Positions 1 through 8,583 are shown, numbered from the stretch's first letter. The stretch: DNA of 37,049 bases from Alphaproteobacteria bacterium (GCA_028822585.1 JAPKDL010000021.1:1-37049), one strand, 5' to 3'. Numbers and translations are program-made. Notes: generated from the sequence alone by a model not told the origin.

Positions 1-103
1 TCATTTTTTCAAGCCGCAATGTCCATGAAATCAGAAACTGCCTTCAAAAAACACGGGCCAATTTTTATTCGATGCAGGGTCGCGTGGGATGCGCACAATT
101 TAG

Positions 104-352
104 TGTAAAGCGGTATTTACTGACGTGCTGTACCCGGCGTTTTGGACCGCATTTGAAGTGAATCGTGATTCGATGATGGAGCGTATGGGTTTAGGGCCTG
201 ATGCCATTGCCAAATGAACTCTGGAACGCGTCCTCACGAATTCCGAAGGCTTCGTCGATGATGATAATATTGGTGTTGATGATTATCTGCTTAGGACGTT
301 AAATCAACTTGCTGATTCAACAGAACACAGCGCTTTTCACGCTAATCTGTGA
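104..352 (+). pseudogene. decayed C-terminal gene remnant with internal UGA
   Basis: The plus frame from 104 to a TGA at 350-352 reads as protein-like sequence (for example VLYPAFWTAFEVNRDSMMER, then TLERVLTNSEGFVDDDN) and is broken once by TGA at 215-217. The open stretch begins straight after a TAG at 101-103 and has no start with a ribosome binding site, so it looks like the 3' end of a lost gene. A Trp (TGG to TGA) or Gln/Arg codon is the likely ancestor of the internal stop. I do not recognise the family. The composition and the acidic run FVDDDNIGVDDY argue for real coding ancestry, but this is inference. Confidence 0.4.
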
Positions 353-650
353 AGACTTGTAGCCCTATAGAAAATCGTGATTAATTGGAATCAGCAAAGT
401 CAATTTGCTCTAGTATCCACGACGATTATAGGCCTTGAAAAATTCACCAAGCGTTTTTACTGATGCACATGTAGCGTCTAAGGTCCGCGATCATAAGCGG
501 CGCTTGATTTGTTATGCTCGTGTTTAGCCCTTTTTACATTGAAGCCAAATCACGAGCCAGCCCAGCTTACTTGTGAATTAAAGTTAACCGAAACGTAGTT
601 TTATGGGGTGGTATCGAAATAACTGTCAGTCGGTTATTGCAATCGGTTGG
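353..650. other. non-coding stretch, nothing recognised
   Basis: This stretch between the remnant at 104-352 and the tRNA promoter has frequent stops in all frames. I see no hairpin, repeat or RNA gene that I can support. Confidence 0.5.
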
Positions 651-679
651 TTGCCAATGGGCCCGTCGCGGTCTATAAG
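651..679 (+). promoter_or_regulatory. sigma70-type promoter of tRNA-Pro
   Basis: A -35 box TTGCCA (651-656) and a -10 box TATAAG (674-679) are separated by exactly 17 bases. Each differs from consensus at one position. The predicted transcription start, near 686, falls a few bases before the mature tRNA 5' end at 692. Confidence 0.7.
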
Positions 680-691
680 GCACGCCGCATC

Positions 692-768
692 CGGGGAGTA
701 GCTCAGCCTGGTAGAGCACTACGTTCGGGACGTAGGGGCCGGAGGTTCGAATCCTCTCTCCCCGACCA
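692..768 (+). tRNA. tRNA-Pro (anticodon CGG)
   Basis: A full 77-nt cloverleaf is visible. The acceptor stem is CGGGGAG/CTCCCCG. The D arm is GCTC...GAGC. The anticodon stem CTACG/CGTAG carries loop TTCGGGA, giving anticodon CGG with G37. A 5-nt variable loop is followed by a T arm with TTCGAAT in the loop. The discriminator A and the CCA end (766-768) are genomically encoded. It reads codon CCG. It has its own promoter upstream and a hairpin terminator just downstream, so it is probably a monocistronic tRNA gene. Confidence 0.97.
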
Positions 769-777
769 GGTTCAATT

Positions 778-838
778 GAAACCGGTATTCGTTTGCCATA
801 CTGTTTGGCTTGGCGAATGACCGGTTTCTTTGTTTTTT
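778..838 (+). terminator. Rho-independent terminator of tRNA-Pro
   Basis: GAAACCGGT (778-786) pairs perfectly with ACCGGTTTC (820-828). The stem continues with ATTCG (787-791)/CGAAT (814-818) past a one-base bulge, and an inner GCCA/TGGC can also pair. A T-rich tract follows at 829-838. The terminator covers the ATG at 830, which argues against that codon starting the aminotransferase. Confidence 0.85.
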
Positions 839-862
839 CGTTTGATGATTGGAGATGCCGAC

Positions 863-2065
863 GTGCCGTTTATCGCCCCTCGTATGGATAAAATAGAAAC
901 GACTGCCAGTTCGGCTATGACCCAACGTGCACGGGAATTGGTGGCGTCTGGCGTGGATGTCGTTGCGCTGACGCAGGGCCAACCGGATTTCGAAACGCCA
1001 GAACACGTAAAACAAGCTGCGATTGAGGCCATGCATTCGGGTGACACCAAGTACACGCTGGTCAGTGGCACGCCCGCCATGAAAGAAGCCATTGTTGAAA
1101 AATTCCGGCGTGAGAATGGTTTGATGTATGGATTGGATCAGGTTATCGCGGGGACCGGTGGCAAGCAGATTATCTATGATGCGATGATGGCGACGATCCA
1201 ACCGGGCGATGAAGTGATTATACCCGCGCCTTATTGGATGACCTATGCTGATATTATTGGCCTGTTTGGCGGCGTTCCTGTCATCGTGCAATGTTCACCC
1301 GCCAATAATTACAAGCTTAGTCCGGGCCAGTTGGAAGAGGCGATCACGCCGCGCACAAAATGGCTGTTTCTAAATTCCCCGAACAACCCTAGCGGCGCGA
1401 CCATTAACCGAAGTGAAATGAAAGCTTTGACCGATGTATTGATGCGCCATCCTGATGTCTATGTCCTGTCAGACGATATGTATGAACACATAGTGTTTGA
1501 TGACCTGGAGTTTGTGACGCCGGTCCAGGTGGAGCCGGGTTTGTATGCTAGGACACTTACGTTGAACGGTGTCTCGAAGGCGTATTCCATGACCGGATGG
1601 CGACTGGGCTATGCCGGCGGCCCGGCAAGCTTGATATCGGTTATGGCCAAGGCGCAATTGCAAAGCACCGGCAACCCGTCATCGATCAGTCAAGCGGCGG
1701 CGGTTGCGGCGCTGAACGGTCCACAGGACCTTGTGGTTGAGCGGACACGTGAATTTCAGGAACGCAGGGACCTTATCGTCGGCTTGTTGAACCAGGCGAC
1801 AGGCTTGAAATGCCACCGGCCCGACGGCGCGTTTTACGCTTACCCGGATTGCCGGGCGCTGATGGGCAAGAAAACGCCTGAGGGCAAGATTATTGAAACA
1901 GACGCAGATTTGGCGATGTATTTCCTGGAATCACATGGGGTGGCGCTGGTGCATGGTGCGGCCTACGACGTCTCACCCCATATTCGGGTTTCTTTCGCGA
2001 CTTCCACGGAAAATTTAATCGAAGCGGGCAATCGCATCCAACGCGCCTGCGCGGCGCTTACCTAA
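863..2065 (+). CDS. class I/II PLP aminotransferase (aspartate aminotransferase-like)
   Basis: Fold-type I aminotransferase of about 400 residues, the usual length. It would transfer an amino group between an amino acid (probably aspartate or an aromatic or branched one) and 2-oxoglutarate in the cytoplasm. The N-terminal pattern RARELVASGVDVVALTQGQP is typical of the AspB/AatA subgroup. NSPNNPSG carries the conserved Asn. The PLP Schiff-base lysine is K239 in VSKAYSMTGWRLGY, and the substrate-carboxylate Arg is in PHIRVSFA near the C terminus. I chose GTG 863 because GGAG (851-854) sits 8 bases upstream and the resulting N terminus fits the family. The upstream in-frame ATG at 830 lies inside the tRNA terminator. 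Exact substrate cannot be told from sequence. Confidence 0.9.
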   Translation: MPFIAPRMDKIETTASSAMTQRARELVASGVDVVALTQGQPDFETPEHVKQAAIEAMHSGDTKYTLVSGTPAMKEAIVEKFRRENGLMYGLDQVIAGTGGKQIIYDAMMATIQPGDEVIIPAPYWMTYADIIGLFGGVPVIVQCSPANNYKLSPGQLEEAITPRTKWLFLNSPNNPSGATINRSEMKALTDVLMRHPDVYVLSDDMYEHIVFDDLEFVTPVQVEPGLYARTLTLNGVSKAYSMTGWRLGYAGGPASLISVMAKAQLQSTGNPSSISQAAAVAALNGPQDLVVERTREFQERRDLIVGLLNQATGLKCHRPDGAFYAYPDCRALMGKKTPEGKIIETDADLAMYFLESHGVALVHGAAYDVSPHIRVSFATSTENLIEAGNRIQRACAALT

Positions 2066-2076
2066 CCGCTGCCAGT

Positions 2077-2919
2077 TTAGCCGATAAATGTCGCGATATG
2101 CCGATTGATGTCGTCTGGGCGCTCCAACATTGTGAAGTGCCCGATACCGGGGATAGTTTCAAATTGAACGGACGGTGCCTTGACTGCTGTGTCACGTACA
2201 TAGTGCATATAGTCGGTGACTTCGCCAACGTGTAACGGCGCGCGCAGCGTGTTCGGGTCGGGTTTGGTACTTTGAATGACGAGAATTGGTGCACTGACCC
2301 CCGATAAAACAGCGTCTATTCGTCCCGCATCCCAGCGGTGACTACTAACCGAAGACGCTACGCCTACGGCTTCCGGCGTAGCCGCGCATTCCGCGATTGT
2401 TGTATCGCGCAAGGCAGGGTCGCTATCGGCGGTGAACATGGGGCCGAATTGCGCCAGATGGTACGCCTTATACCCTTGTTTGCGGACGGCGTTGTGGATG
2501 CGGGCTTCCCGCTCGTCCGCGCTCCCGCCTGCGGTGCGGCGACTGCCATCGACTAGGACAATATTTTTAATTCGTGCAGATTCATGCCGGAACGTTTCGA
2601 TTGCGACCCGACACCCCATGGAATGCCCGACAATGGTGGCGTCGTTTAGGTCCAGGTGGCGCAATAATCCGGCAACATCAGCGCCAAAGTTTTCCATGCA
2701 GATAGGACCGTTGCCAACGCTGGACTGCCCGTGCCCGCGCAAATCACATGCGATTACACGATGGCGAGCGCTGAAATGTTTAACCTGAAAGCGCCAATGT
2801 TCCATGCTACACGTCAGGCCATGAATAAACACGATGGGGGCGCCTGTGGCACCAGAAGTCTTATAACGCAGCTGTGCGCCATTACGTTCGTACCAATCCA
2901 TTTGGGGTGCTGTAGCCAT
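2077..2919 (-). CDS. alpha/beta hydrolase
   Basis: An alpha/beta-hydrolase-fold protein of 280 residues, the normal length for this family. HG at 33-34 (FIHGLTCSMEHW) forms the oxyanion region. The nucleophile elbow is GHSMG with Ser100. The acid is expected near PILVIQSTKPDP (about 211-222). The catalytic His is H261 in GIGHFTMLERP. It has no signal peptide, so it is cytoplasmic. The start codon is 4 bases after the stop of the Fe-S protein gene, so the two are one operon and probably translationally linked. It could be an esterase, a lactonase, or a C-C hydrolase of the MhpC/BphD type. The sequence alone does not decide between these, and the operon partner does not name a substrate. Confidence 0.88.
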   Translation of the reverse strand: MATAPQMDWYERNGAQLRYKTSGATGAPIVFIHGLTCSMEHWRFQVKHFSARHRVIACDLRGHGQSSVGNGPICMENFGADVAGLLRHLDLNDATIVGHSMGCRVAIETFRHESARIKNIVLVDGSRRTAGGSADEREARIHNAVRKQGYKAYHLAQFGPMFTADSDPALRDTTIAECAATPEAVGVASSVSSHRWDAGRIDAVLSGVSAPILVIQSTKPDPNTLRAPLHVGEVTDYMHYVRDTAVKAPSVQFETIPGIGHFTMLERPDDINRHIATFIG

Positions 2920-2923
2920 GATA

Positions 2924-4255
2924 TTACTTTGAAGAAGGGTGAAGGGTTCGGTCGATGGGCAGCAGTTGTTCGCCTAGCATGCCGTTCAAAACGACGTCAC
3001 GTGCTGTTTCCAAATCGAGCCCGTTTTGTTCAATCATGTCCTTCGACGCAGCGAGAATGGCGTCCACGTCTTGCATCAATTTATAGCGTTTGAACAAATC
3101 TTCCCGGTGCAGCCCCATCGACTCGCCTATCAATTCCATGAAGTTTACGATTTCGAAGGGCCAGGCGTTTTCGTGTGCGACAAGTTCTCGGTGGTCTGCA
3201 TGATAGACGCCCGCCAAAGTGGTGACATTTGCGTCTTCCGCCGCTTGGAACGTTTCAGCCAGCAACTTCTTGCCGGCGTCGGGTGCAGCGCGTAGTGACG
3301 TCATCTGGTAACCAATCCGGAGCATTTTCAAATCGACGAACTCCAATCCGGGAATGGCCGATAGTAGCTCGATAACGGCTTCGGTAACGCCGATGGCACC
3401 TGGATATTCGTGCAGCGCGACCCGTTTGTTCACGGGCGTCGTCAGCATTGGGCGTAATTCGTCCAGCCGCTTCGCTAGATAAACTGCGAACATGGTCATG
3501 TCGAAAGGGCTATTTTCACCGTCCTTGCTGGGCACAATGGTTTCGCTGAATTGAATTTGACAGGTCGGACACCAGGAAACGACTTCAGGCGCCTTAGATC
3601 GGATGAACCGTTCGATGGTTTTGTATCCGAGTTTGCCTGCGTTTTCCGAATCGCCGGGGCGCATTTGCAGGATGCCGCAACAATTCGCGGGTCCGCCATG
3701 GACTTCGTAGCGTGTGTCTAGTCGGTCCAGCACATCCAAACATAACAGGCCGATATGCGGTGTCCGCAACATGTTGCAGCCGGTATAGAAGACCAAATCG
3801 GGTGGTTCGGTGCTTAACGGATGTGAAGACGGACTGAGGCGATCCAACAATTCCGGAGACAATTGCAATCGTGACAGGACGCGAACGCCTCGGCTCATGG
3901 ATTGAAAGGCTTTCTTGCCGGTGTCTCGGCGGTCTTGCTCAGGTTCTGTTTGTCTCAGCGCACGTTGCGCCATGGCCAGCATGAAACGCGGGTTGATGCC
4001 GTAATCGCAGGCGGACAGGCAAAATCCGGACCCACAACATGAATTCGCCCACTTCGCTGAAATTTCGGGGCCTTCCCCCGTTTTCAGGATATCGATGACG
4101 CCCGTCGCAACTGCGGCGGCGTCGCCAACATCGAACCCCGCGGCACTAGGTGTTGGACAGACAGCGACGCAGTCGCCACATTTCGTGCAGGCGTCGATAA
4201 TTTCCTCGACACGTTGGTCCAGGGAATCGAGAAATTTTGTTGCGGTCTCTACCAT
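2924..4255 (-). CDS. (Fe-S)-binding protein, HdrB/GlpC/LutA-like
   Basis: A 443-residue iron-sulfur electron-transfer protein of the heterodisulfide reductase/glycolate oxidase Fe-S subunit type. The N-terminal motif CTKCGDCVAVCP is a classical [4Fe-4S] site. A second cluster site, CCGSGFCLSACDYG, has unusual spacing. A first cysteine-rich CCG-type domain is visible (YTGC...CCGI, mid protein). In the second half, where the family normally repeats a CC-containing motif, the sequence reads RIGYQMTSLRAAP with no cysteine pair. It probably passes electrons from a partner dehydrogenase to a carrier. ATG at 4255 is preferred: GAAAGGA lies 8 bases upstream, and the extra N terminus from 4321 is not family-like. 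The alpha/beta hydrolase gene follows in the same operon. Confidence 0.85.
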   Translation of the reverse strand: MVETATKFLDSLDQRVEEIIDACTKCGDCVAVCPTPSAAGFDVGDAAAVATGVIDILKTGEGPEISAKWANSCCGSGFCLSACDYGINPRFMLAMAQRALRQTEPEQDRRDTGKKAFQSMSRGVRVLSRLQLSPELLDRLSPSSHPLSTEPPDLVFYTGCNMLRTPHIGLLCLDVLDRLDTRYEVHGGPANCCGILQMRPGDSENAGKLGYKTIERFIRSKAPEVVSWCPTCQIQFSETIVPSKDGENSPFDMTMFAVYLAKRLDELRPMLTTPVNKRVALHEYPGAIGVTEAVIELLSAIPGLEFVDLKMLRIGYQMTSLRAAPDAGKKLLAETFQAAEDANVTTLAGVYHADHRELVAHENAWPFEIVNFMELIGESMGLHREDLFKRYKLMQDVDAILAASKDMIEQNGLDLETARDVVLNGMLGEQLLPIDRTLHPSSK

Positions 4256-4361
4256 CGTCTGCATCCTTTCACTCGAAAACGCATTTGTGCAGAGTTTACC
4301 TTCTGGCTCCAACATCGGCAATGTGAATGCACGGCGCTGATTCTGTTATGATCATAACCTG

Positions 4362-4619
4362 ATGAGAGTATTATCGATGATATCCGCGAGACAATATTCA
4401 CTGTTGCCAGTAATTCTGTTGGCGGCGGTTGCTTCGCTGGTGGCGTGCGGCAAGGCAGATCAGACCGAAGCGCGCGAAGCGGTGAGTTGGATGCGGATGC
4501 ACAAATGCGATGGGCAGGCGAGCCCAGTTTGGAAAATTACTGTGTTTGTGATCAAGCATGCTGAACACATCATCGTCAATATTCTAGTGCCGGACGCGGC
4601 GCATGCGAAAGCTATTTAA
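4362..4619 (+). CDS. small putative lipoprotein
   Basis: An 85-codon ORF, divergent from the Fe-S gene. A hydrophobic segment (LLPVILLAAVASLVAC) ends in a lipobox-like LVAC followed by Gly-Lys, so it could be a lipidated secreted peptide with Cys near residue 29. The remaining 55 residues match nothing I know and contain only one further cysteine. The start could be ATG 4362 or ATG 4377; the second gives a more typical signal-peptide length. No strong ribosome binding site is seen. The 240 bases after it (4620-4860) hold nothing recognisable. Real expression is uncertain. Confidence 0.45.
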   Translation: MRVLSMISARQYSLLPVILLAAVASLVACGKADQTEAREAVSWMRMHKCDGQASPVWKITVFVIKHAEHIIVNILVPDAAHAKAI

Positions 4620-4860
4620 ACCAAAAGTCGGCTACCCAAGGCAGGAATTGTGAAATATGCGTGCCCGCCGTCAACAGTGGCGCTTTGGGATATAGTCAAG
4701 GACGAGATCAAAATTAGCATGCACTCTGCATGATCAGGGCGAGCCTCTGAGCAGCACGATCTGTCTGCCGCTCAAACGATAACGTTGCATTCACAACATA
4801 AACCTGTCGAATGGTTGTCGCATGCCTGTATTGTGAGCGTGAACTTTTTCATAGGTCAGC

Positions 4861-6435
4861 ATGGGGACGTCAGGGATGAGTTGGAAGCCGGAAGTCGATG
4901 AAATTGCGCGCAAGCGGGCGTTGGCCAGGGAATTGGGCGGTGCTGACGGCGTCGCCCGTCAGCACAATCAAGGGCGTCAAACGGTTCGGGAACGGATTGA
5001 GGGTCTGATAGACCCTAACAGTTTTCATGAATTGGGTGCCGGTGCCGGTGCTTCGGACTATGATGACGATGGCAATCTGGAGCATTTTTCGCCGGCCAAT
5101 TTTGTGGTTGGCTTTGGAGATATCGGCGGGCAGCGTTGCGTTGTTGGTGGTGAGGATTTCACTTTGCGCGGCGGGTCGCCGAACGAGGCCGGGTTGCGCA
5201 AAAGCGTCTATGCGGAAGAAATGGCCTGTCGCTACCGGGTTCCCCTTGTTCGACTGCATGAAGGCGGCGGCGGCAGTGTCGCGGGGGCGGGGGGTAAGAC
5301 CGTTGGAAGTCCCGTCCATTTACCTCATCGCTTCAAGTCCGTGGCGCGCGCTTTGGCGACAGTGCCGGTTGCGACCGCGGCGTTGGGGCCGGTTGCGGGG
5401 TTGCCCGCATCCCGTTTGGTAGCCTCTCATTTTTCGGTGATGACCAAGGATACCGCGCAAGTGCTGATTGCAGGACCCGCTGTGGTCAAGCGCGCCTTGG
5501 GGGAAGATTTGACCAAGGAGGAGCTTGGTTCGGCCAAGGTGCACACGCGTAATGGCGTTGTCGATAATGTGGCCAAGGATGAAGCGGATGCATTGGCACA
5601 GATACGACGGTTTTTAAGTTACATGCCGCAAAATGTCTGGGAATTGACCCCGCGGATTGATGCGGCGGATATCGGCGACGACCCGGAACGACGCGACGAA
5701 GAGCTTTTGTCATTGATCCCCCGCGATCGGCGCAAAATTTACGACCCGCGCGCATTGATCCGCCATGTTTTCGACAAGGACAGTTTTTTTGAAATGACGC
5801 GGCATTACGGCTCGGGCCAGATCACAGGATTTGCGCGCTTGAACGGTTGGGTCGTGGGTGTGTTGGCCAATGACAATCGCCATTATGCGGGCGCCATGAC
5901 TGCGGACGGCGCCTCGAAATACCGTCGTTTTGTTGAGAAATGTGAAATGTTTCATATTCCCATCGTAAGCCTCGTTGACGAGCCGGGCTTCATGATCGGG
6001 TCGGAATCGGAAAAGGCGGGCACAATTCGCGTTGGCACCGCCGCTGTGTTGGCCGCCGCCGATTGTGAAATTCCCTGGGCGTCGGTGACAGTTCGAAAGT
6101 CATTTGGTGTGGCGCAAGGCGCGCATTACGGCAATGACGCTCATGTGTTGACGTGGCCGTCGGCGGAAATGGGTCCGTTGCCGGTTGAAGGCGGCGTAGC
6201 AGTGGCGTATGGACGCGAAATCGCTGCCGCTGAAGACCCGGACGCGCGGCGGTTGGAATTGGAAGAAATGCTGGCGCGACGGCAATCGCCGTTCCCGCGT
6301 GCGGAATCCTTTTCGGTACACGAAATGATCGACCCACGTGACACCAGGCCGGAACTTTGCCAGTGGATCGAATGGGTGCAGCCTTTGCTTGCTGACCAAC
6401 TTGGGCCCCGACGTTTCCCGTACCGCGCCGGTTAG
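4861..6435 (+). CDS. acyl-CoA carboxylase carboxyltransferase (beta) subunit
   Basis: A 524-residue carboxyltransferase of the PccB/MccB type, which moves CO2 from carboxybiotin to an acyl-CoA such as propionyl- or methylcrotonyl-CoA. The N-terminal half has the acyl-CoA-binding crotonase-like fold with Gly-rich GGGGSVAGAGG. The C-terminal half carries the carboxybiotin-binding region (MTADGASKYRRFVEKC, SLVDEPGFMIGSESEKAG, RKSFGVAQGAHYG). Length is normal. ATG 4861 and ATG 4876 are both possible; the latter has GGGGA and AGGG just upstream. No biotin carboxylase/BCCP alpha subunit is adjacent, so its partner must be encoded elsewhere. The next gene converges on it after only 10 bases. Substrate is not decided here. 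Confidence 0.9.
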   Translation: MGTSGMSWKPEVDEIARKRALARELGGADGVARQHNQGRQTVRERIEGLIDPNSFHELGAGAGASDYDDDGNLEHFSPANFVVGFGDIGGQRCVVGGEDFTLRGGSPNEAGLRKSVYAEEMACRYRVPLVRLHEGGGGSVAGAGGKTVGSPVHLPHRFKSVARALATVPVATAALGPVAGLPASRLVASHFSVMTKDTAQVLIAGPAVVKRALGEDLTKEELGSAKVHTRNGVVDNVAKDEADALAQIRRFLSYMPQNVWELTPRIDAADIGDDPERRDEELLSLIPRDRRKIYDPRALIRHVFDKDSFFEMTRHYGSGQITGFARLNGWVVGVLANDNRHYAGAMTADGASKYRRFVEKCEMFHIPIVSLVDEPGFMIGSESEKAGTIRVGTAAVLAAADCEIPWASVTVRKSFGVAQGAHYGNDAHVLTWPSAEMGPLPVEGGVAVAYGREIAAAEDPDARRLELEEMLARRQSPFPRAESFSVHEMIDPRDTRPELCQWIEWVQPLLADQLGPRRFPYRAG

Positions 6436-6445
6436 GGCTGGTCTT

Positions 6446-7225
6446 TTATTTCGCCAAATGATCCTGAACTGCGAGCCCGAAGGTCACTACGCCGGTGACG
6501 GTTAGGGCGGCCAATGCAGCGTTGCGAAAATGTCTATGGCCCTGGCGGGCGAAATATTTTCCACCAACCCAGGTGGCGCCTAAATAAAATGGCATTACTG
6601 CGATGCTGATGAAAACAACCTCGCGTGTGAAAAGGCCATACCACCAAACTGGCAGAAGCGAACAAAGTGAAAGTGCAGTTACGGCGCCGATGACATTGGC
6701 GCGTTGTTGTTGCGGCGCACCAGGCCGAGACAACGCCACCGCGACGGCCGGGGGGCCACCGACAGCTGCGGCACCCTGAAGGAACCCCGAGATGGCGCCG
6801 GCGACCAAAAAAACAAACAGGCCTGGAGCTTTGGCAGGCCGCCAGTCCCAATATAGCAACGCGACCATAACTAAGACGAATCCAGAAATCGCCATTTTCA
6901 TGATAGCAGTGTCGAGTGACACCAGAATTATGGCACCGACCGGGGCGACGGCAAAAGCCGCGAGGCTAAAAGGAAAGACGAAGTGCCGTTCAGAATAACG
7001 TATGGCGTTCGGCAACAATTGCGCCATGGCGGGCAGGCCGCTAAGCATCGCGATTGGCACCGCGGCAAGCGGGTCAAGCGCTATGCTTAACACCATGACG
7101 ATAATGAGTGAGGCCCCAAAGCCAACAAACCCGCGCACAAACCCCGCCAGCACCAGAGTCCCGGTGATGAGGCCAATTTGGAGGAAAGACAATGATCCAA
7201 TTAAGGCGTTGAAATCGTCGAGCAT
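6446..7225 (-). CDS. TauE/SafE family membrane permease
   Basis: A 259-residue integral inner-membrane protein with about seven or eight hydrophobic segments, for example LITGTLVLAGFVRGFVGFG at the N terminus. The motif GFVRGFVGFGASLI and the internally repeated second half (AGAISGFLQGAAAVGGPPAVA) are typical of the TauE/SafE (former DUF81) family. These export or import small anions such as sulfite, sulfoacetate or other organosulfonates. The gene stands alone and converges with the carboxyltransferase gene. There is only a weak ribosome binding site before ATG 7225. The presence of TauD-like genes elsewhere in the window is suggestive of sulfonate metabolism but does not prove it. Confidence 0.88.
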   Translation of the reverse strand: MLDDFNALIGSLSFLQIGLITGTLVLAGFVRGFVGFGASLIIVMVLSIALDPLAAVPIAMLSGLPAMAQLLPNAIRYSERHFVFPFSLAAFAVAPVGAIILVSLDTAIMKMAISGFVLVMVALLYWDWRPAKAPGLFVFLVAGAISGFLQGAAAVGGPPAVAVALSRPGAPQQQRANVIGAVTALSLCSLLPVWWYGLFTREVVFISIAVMPFYLGATWVGGKYFARQGHRHFRNAALAALTVTGVVTFGLAVQDHLAK

Positions 7226-7497
7226 TTGCTTGGCTTTCTTGAGGGCTTACTCCCACGCTCCGCAGATTAATAAGTTGGTAAACTGATTAATGAAACGCTT
7301 GGAGACCAAGCGTTTGGACTAGATCACTAGAATGCAAAGGTTACGCACAGGATGACAAACGTATTATTCTCTAATTTGATGATCTAAACAAAAAAATATG
7401 GATAAAAGGAGATTTATTCATATTACCTTAATGGTTAATATATTACGGATTACGTTCTTGATAGTGAATCCGTCCGTATATTTTGGGACATGGTCAA
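7226..7497. other. AT-rich intergenic DNA
   Basis: Upstream region of the TauE-like gene, clearly AT-richer than its surroundings (notably 7360-7450), with stops in all frames. It probably holds the promoter of the minus-strand permease gene, but I cannot place boxes with confidence. A second unassigned stretch, 7726-7864, lies between the two pseudogenes described next. Confidence 0.4.
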
Positions 7498-7725
7498 ATG
7501 AAAATTGAGCGTCGCGCAAAAAATAATTTATGAGCCCACCGCGTTCACGAAGATGTCGGATACATTTTACGTGGTGGTGCCAGTGGAAAATCTGTGTGTG
7601 CCCCTGATTACCCTATCGAAATTAGGTCCCGTTGTTTCCGCGACTGCCCTAACATTCCGCGGGTGATATTCTACCATTCCGACAATGCAGACAGCACGTT
7701 CTTCTTGGAGCCAACCCTTGAATAA
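7498..7725 (+). pseudogene. possible decayed PilZ-domain gene
   Basis: Frame from ATG 7498 starts MKIERRAKNNL, then meets TGA at 7531-7533. It continues open as AHRVHEDVGYILRGGASGK and later NIPRVIFYHSDNADSTFF to TAA at 7723-7725. An N-terminal ERR..N cluster, a GGAS segment and a later IP..F...SDN segment resemble small alphaproteobacterial PilZ (c-di-GMP-binding) proteins, but the central conserved D.S..G part is not readable. I regard it as a decayed gene. The family name is tentative. Confidence 0.28.
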
Positions 7726-7864
7726 AGCCGGCCTTTACTGACCGAGCCTTGACGAGATGTTGATGTTATCGCCGAACACCTGCGCGATGTCGTGTTTGGT
7801 GAGGCGCTTAAACTTTCGCGTTTCGCCCACTAAATGTCGGTAGGTCTGGATCCAGTAATACTGG

Positions 7865-8558
7865 ATGGTTTATGGTAAAATCCACACACCATTAGAAGGA
7901 CGTTTACACGGCGCATATTATAGGACGCGAATCTCCATTCCTGATTACGTGGCGCGTTTGGAACTGCATTATGACCGGTGTCTGGATAAGTTGGACGTCA
8001 AATTACCGTTTCGTCATTTTGGATTGACCGTTGAATTCGAGACACCTGTCGAATTAGCCCTTCATGATGAGGTGCGGCGCTTCGATTCTGGCCTGCGAGC
8101 GGTGCTGCAACGATATGGTTTTCTGGCAGTCACGAACGCCACCTTGCTGGATCGTGTGCGTACGAGCGAGCAAGGTGGCGTATTCAAATATTTAGTTTCC
8201 ACACGGGCCGGGTCGACGCTCAGGGGGACACGATCACTATGTTCTGGCGTGATCCCATAGACCCGGTGCAACGCAAACCGCGCAGACCCTCAATTCTGAT
8301 CGTTGCGAACGCTGTGGCGTATTTGCAGGCGATCAAAGAAGGCTGCCGAAGAGAATGAATTCAAATTATTCTATCAGAATCTTGACAGGGTCAAAATTCG
8401 ACCACTCCTCGTTAGCGACGTTATGGTCGAACTAGGATGGCGCGCGCCAACCGGCGTCAGCAAACTATCATCGATCGATAACCTGACAACGCTGCACGCC
8501 AGCTATTATCCGCAATGTGCGGACAAAGGATGCCCGGTTTCCGTCAGGTATCTATCAT
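7865..8558 (+). pseudogene. frameshifted TauD-like 2-oxoglutarate/Fe(II) oxygenase gene
   Basis: Three collinear segments make one approximately 230-residue protein. Segment 1 (7865 to about 8196) reads LPFRHFGLTVEFETPVE...LRAVLQRYGFLAVTNATL...GGVFKYL. The reading then shifts by one base near 8197 to FHTGR...DTITMFWRDPIDPVQR...VANAVAYLQAIKEG. It shifts back near 8338 to NEFKLFYQNLDRV...SSIDNLTTLHASYYPQ, stopping at 8558. The LQRYGF..V.N opening, the position of FHTG where an HxD iron ligand would be expected, and the late DNLTTLHA segment resemble TauD-type oxygenases. The two frameshifts compensate each other. Either the gene is dead or the assembly has two indels here. The putative HxD reads HTG even after frame correction, which favours decay. 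Confidence 0.6.
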
Positions 8559-8583
8559 AGCTGGCGCGAGCGCAACAGTTGGA

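Noticed and set aside
215-217. UGA in the 104-352 remnant as a second selenocysteine codon
   Set aside because: There is no Cys/Ser/Thr redox context, no start codon for the frame and no clear hairpin with a GU loop downstream. A nonsense mutation in a dead gene is simpler.
719-1291. Long minus-strand ORF antisense to tRNA-Pro and the aminotransferase, with a GERGFEPPAPTSRT end
   Set aside because: This tail is the well-known spurious translation of a tRNA gene in reverse, and the rest is antisense to a real gene.
5320-6399. Several minus-strand ORFs inside the carboxyltransferase gene
   Set aside because: All are shadows of a gene with complete family motifs on the plus strand.
7531-7533. 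UGA in the PilZ-like remnant as a selenocysteine codon
   Set aside because: Sec is not known in PilZ domains, the surrounding gene is decayed, and no SECIS-like hairpin follows.
7741-7858. Minus-strand reading with a protein-like stretch (YRHLVGETRKFKRLTKHD)
   Set aside because: Only about 40 residues are open, with no start or stop context and no recognisable family. It may be chance in a decaying region.
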